A program made the translations under genes and the position numbers. From an uncultured Bacteroidales bacterium (GTDB lineage: Bacteria > Bacteroidota > Bacteroidia > Bacteroidales > Paludibacteraceae), in assembly GCA_937916355.1 (NCBI GenBank), contig CALFTM010000079.1, forward strand, positions 1 to 8,399: a stretch of DNA of 8,399 bases. The letters run 5' to 3'. Positions within the stretch are counted from its first letter, which is position 1. Each line of letters opens with the position of its first letter. This document shows positions 8,201 to 8,399 of this stretch, piece by piece. The notes beneath the pieces were generated by a model. It was not told the DNA's origin and ran no database searches. It was given only the letters and a program-made list of their open reading frames with translations.

Positions 8201-8399
8201 GGCTATTGATCGTCCACTGTGCAGTTACTGTAGAATCCTTAGCCGGCATAGTCGCAGGGATTCCGGTCTGCCAGCCTGCAAAGGTGTAACCCTCCTTGGT
8301 TGGGTCAGCAGGTGCTGTAACCGCTGTGTTGTAATCTTGCGTGATTGGTGCAATTTCACTACCTCCCTCTGTATCAAAAGTGATAGTGTATTGGTTGAT
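2235..8399 (-). CDS. Giant InlB B-repeat (Listeria-Bacteroides repeat) surface protein with T9SS type A sorting domain, 5' end outside window
   Basis: The frame is open from the right edge to the TAA at 2235-2237: 2054 residues are visible and the start is beyond the window. An in-frame Met at 8247-8249 is internal to a repeat (the M of MPAKDS) and is not a start, because repeat sequence continues to base 8399. Residues 1-1797 are 28 consecutive repeats of mostly 63 residues with the pattern INxYxxTF...VxYGxxVxAPxxPxxEGYTFxGW...VPxTMPAxDxxxxAQW. This matches the InlB B-repeat/Flg_new family, which has a small beta-grasp-like fold. Residues 1798-1975 form a non-repeat, Ig-like region, and 1976-2054 the T9SS sorting domain (YPNPA ... 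KFIVR). Expected fate: Sec export (signal peptide not visible), passage through T9SS, removal of the sorting domain and surface attachment. The protein is rich in Asp/Glu and has one Cys in the whole repeat part. Likely a long stalk-like adhesin; ligand unknown. It is the upstream partner of the OmpA-barrel gene. Confidence 0.93.
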   Translation of the reverse strand: MNQYTITFDTEGGSEIAPITQDYNTAVTAPADPTKEGYTFAGWQTGIPATMPAKDSTVTAQWTINSHNLKFMRNDEEVISDESVVYGTEIVAPEVADSVGYTFTDWDIKVPETMPDEDVTAVAQWTINSYKLTFKYDEDSVISTGSVDYKEAITAPADPTKEGYTFAGWGGEVPATMPAKDTTFTAQWSINQYTITFDSKGGSEIAPITQDFGTAVQAPADPTREGYTFAGWDGTIPATMPAKDSLLNAQWNINQYILTFKKNDEEVISSKKYDYGHVFHENEMAQDPDSVGYSFMGWSPELPTKMPAEDFTTTAQWTINSYKISFYGDLDNRLFHEVTVEYGSDLEDIINEVETKVPVVEGETFEGWNQAIPETMPAYNLHIYALYSANTYYISWLDYNGTVLEKTPIIYGNKIGTNSDLIPTREGYEFVKWNYKNGEEVNFGTDVYNFDHDTAFVAQYDILQYTITFDTDGGTAIESITKDFGTTLSPVSTTKEGHTFLYWVNAASEQITDYPAAMPAKNLDLKAVWSVNQYTITFDTDGGTEIAPMTQAYNSEIDAPADPTKVGYTFAGWSPEIPEKMPVDGITVKAQWTINSHILTFKKNDTEVISSKSVVYGTDVVAPESLDSVGYTFTRWDIEVPATMPDEDVTAVAQWSINSYELTFMKNETEVIKKESVDYNTPLADYVPAVDSLGYTFSGWSPAVAEKMPAEDATYVAQWTVNQYTITFDTDGGTEIAPMTQAYNSDIVAPENPTKVGYTFAGWSPEIPEKMPIDGITIKAQWTINSHILTFKKNDTEEISSKSVVYGTAVVAPESLDSVGYTFTGWDIEVPATMPDKDVTAIAQWSINRYNLKFIGFNDAVLVDDDVDYKEALGGYIPTLVNPEGWTFTGWTPEVPTTMPAEDLTITSTWERNENDLIYIVDQNQTKVPYKYEDLVQAPESPSKEGHTFVSWVDGNGQKVDFGFSMPDNDTIVTAKWVVDTFAVTYVDHDGVVLGVDSVIYGGTEFKTIAEPTREGYEFIGWSKTLQVMPAEDVTIEAQYEILSFTMKFYIADNVLHRTVEAKYGTNIPSVNIPAREGYKVIGWDKPVPATMPAYNDEFHAVYEVIPYVITYLDFDNDILGTDRVNYGDPIVPPANPVREGYTFAQWFGQIPATMPARNVTCIAQYQINQYNITFEDFDGRVISSKNVDYGTKVVAPANPVREGYTFAGWDNEVPSSMPAKDVVLKAEYEINSYVVSFVDFDNTILQTNTLEFGAEVVYPAQDPTREGYTFIGWSESITTVPAKDSELKAKYAINQYNITFKDFDGNVIETMTLDFGAKVTAPVAPAREGYSFAGWDTTVTTMPAKDVVVNAEYVINNYLAKYKDYDNSVITSFEVAFNAAIPAVENPTREGYTFSGWLPVVPDKMPAKNFETTAQYTVNKYTFVFRDKDDELITRLTTEYGKDVIAPQAPVEEGHVFIGWDKEVPAKMPAYNDIFKAKYKVLRYSLTFMDKESGTVYKTDSLDYGEKVVAPTAPEKVGYTFAGWDIDVPSVMPNVNIIIYATWSKNAYALSYYDVDSTLIQTDAVLFEDEVVAMENPSRVGYTFAGWEPALPSVMPAEDVETYATYIVNKYQITFVDENDNLIHSDSVVYGDAITLPSAPVKEGHSFAGWTPNVPATMPAEDVKVKATWAKNFYTITFVDFDNSVILEEQLEFEEKIVTPNAPSREGYTFVGWSPVVPKTMPSKNVVFTATYEANVYEITFLDDNDNVIAQYSLAFGDKIVAPDAPIKEGYEFSGWDVELPETMPAKDIVAKPNWNELAIVLKSVQSFTSNLCEGDDAQIEFTHEGGKPLTYKIFFGEDAVAAGFPEMVEGEIDEEKGVFFTLPSLVEEGAYTASLQLMGASVESNKVNFNFSTNLSSSHLKRMWNDVIVCSNVDERFTAYQWYKDGELIEGATQQFYCELDGLDGVYSVKVTSNDGMELFICGLECEFILPPFSIVVYPNPAKANEDVTLEVEGMTEEDLANAKIFVYNASGVVAHSNKEVEYKNLVQLPIGSYIAVVELDGKTAFCKFIVR
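2238..2474 (-). other. T9SS type A C-terminal sorting domain (coding segment)
   Basis: The last 79 residues (1976-2054 of the visible protein) begin SIVVYPNPAKANEDVTLEVE and end in LPIGSYIAVVELDG...KFIVR. The YPNPA opening, the central strand KIFVYNASGVV, the LPIGSYI(A)VV strand and the terminal K-F-I-V are the family hallmarks of the Por secretion-system sorting domain. It should direct the protein across the outer membrane and be cleaved by the T9SS sortase. A Cys (in AFCKF) is present close to the end. Confidence 0.9.
2475..3008 (-). other. Ig-like, cysteine-containing region between repeats and sorting domain
   Basis: Residues 1798-1975 do not fit the repeat pattern. The first half (CEGDDAQIEFTHEGG...YTASLQLMGASVESNKVNF) has the strand pattern of a beta-sandwich. 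The second half (AYQWYKDGELIEGATQQF, then GVYSVKVTSNDG) is the classical Ig-like/PKD-like signature seen ahead of T9SS sorting domains. Five cysteines lie here (NLC, VIVC, FYC, FICGLEC), against one in the 1797-residue repeat part, so disulfides are plausible. Confidence 0.65.
3009..5465 (-). repeat. Second repeat class (R16-R28) with Asp-rich DxDN-like loop
   Basis: From R16 on, most units carry an acidic loop after the first strand: VDHDG, LDFDN, EDFDG, VDFDN, KDFDG, KDYDN, RDKDD, VDEND, VDFDN, LDDND. The N-terminal units instead have DTDGG (type A) or KKND (type B). The third strand often ends AxY (AEYE, AKYA, AQYT) rather than AQW. These 13 units look like an independent expansion, more diverged from one another than the A-B-C units, thus probably older. 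Confidence 0.75.
5667..6809 (-). repeat. Higher-order duplication: repeats R9-R10-R11 and R12-R13-R14
   Basis: Units R9-R11 (6809-6240, 570 bases) and R12-R14 (6239-5667, 573 bases) are two successive A-B-C triplets. A and B are nearly identical in both: VNQYTITFDTDGGTEIAP... and INSHILTFKKNDTE.... The DNA is also nearly identical over the A-B part at an exact 570-base offset. For example, 5932-5973 equals 6502-6543 (42 identical bases), and there are other exact runs of 24-38 bases. The C units (R11, R14) have diverged strongly. This points to a recent segmental duplication or ongoing gene conversion. Confidence 0.88.
7833..8399 (-). repeat. First visible A-B-C triplet, repeats R1-R3
   Basis: R1 (INQYTITFDTEGGSEIAP, type A), R2 (INSHNLKFMRNDEEVIS with DSVGYTFT and MPDEDVTAVAQW, type B) and R3 (INSYKLTF with SVDYKEAI, type C) repeat the order seen in R9-R11 and R12-R14. 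DNA similarity around the R2/R3 junction (about 8000-8065) and the R10/R11 junction (about 6410-6475) is high. R4-R6 keep an A-B-C order but are more diverged and longer. Confidence 0.75.

Larger units (their letters stand above)
3009..8399 (-). repeat. Array of 28 InlB B-type repeats, basic period 189 bases
   Basis: Numbered in protein order, unit starts (high coordinate) are: R1 8399, R2 8210, R3 8021, R4 7832, R5 7643, R6 7445, R7 7235, R8 7016, R9 6809, R10 6620, R11 6431, R12 6239, R13 6050, R14 5861, R15 5666, R16 5465, R17 5276, R18 5087, R19 4898, R20 4709, R21 4520, R22 4334, R23 4145, R24 3956, R25 3764, R26 3575, R27 3386, R28 3197 (ends 3009). Twenty units are exactly 63 residues; the others are R5 66, R6 70, R7 73, R8 69, R11 64, R14 65, R15 67 and R21 and R24 62 and 64. 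All length changes keep the frame. R1 starts exactly at the window edge, so more units probably lie beyond it. Confidence 0.93.

Noticed and set aside
8247..8249. ATG at 8247-8249 (minus strand) as the start of the giant protein
   Set aside because: Upstream codons to the window edge continue a perfect repeat unit (INQYTITF...FAGW...PAT before MPAKDS), so this Met is internal.
3009..8399. Regularly spaced repeats as a possible CRISPR or satellite DNA
   Set aside because: The period is 189 bases, the repeats are diverged, in frame and fully coding for a known protein repeat family; there is no repeat/spacer structure.

Overview
The window most likely comes from a member of the Bacteroidota, probably order Bacteroidales. 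It carries a type IX secretion system (T9SS) C-terminal sorting signal, an OmpA-family protein with the Bacteroidales style of C-terminal motif, an Rpn/PD-(D/E)XK family gene with EGRAEG-type repeats, and an AT-rich translation start with no Shine-Dalgarno sequence. Fibrobacterota, which can carry similar families, is a less likely alternative. No rRNA or other taxonomic marker is present, so this is an inference.

Layout from left to right: (1) bases 1-419, plus strand, the 3' part of an Rpn-type nuclease/transposase-like gene that begins outside the window; (2) bases 420-721, non-coding, with two abutting hairpins at 474-513, a short palindrome at 604-616 and a strong 12-bp hairpin at 644-684 that can terminate transcription from both sides; (3) bases 722-2209, minus strand, a complete 495-residue outer-membrane beta-barrel plus OmpA-like peptidoglycan-binding protein; (4) bases 2235-8399, minus strand, the 3' 2054 codons of a giant surface protein whose start lies beyond the right edge. 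The giant protein shows 28 consecutive InlB-B-type (Listeria-Bacteroides, Flg_new) repeats of mostly 63 residues, then a cysteine-containing Ig-like region, then a T9SS type A sorting domain.

The two minus-strand genes are 25 bases apart and probably form one transcription unit, giant protein first and OmpA-barrel protein second, ending at the shared hairpin at 644-684. The expected picture is a long, acidic, rod-like adhesin exported by T9SS and fixed to the cell surface, made together with an outer-membrane protein that grips the peptidoglycan. The order recalls other T9SS systems in which a giant repetitive adhesin gene is followed by its barrel partner (sprB-sprF in Flavobacterium), but a functional link here is inference. 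The most notable structure is inside the repeat array: a three-repeat (A-B-C) higher-order unit with a near-identical DNA duplication at an exact 570-base offset, and a switch to a second repeat class with a DxDN-like loop in the C-terminal half.
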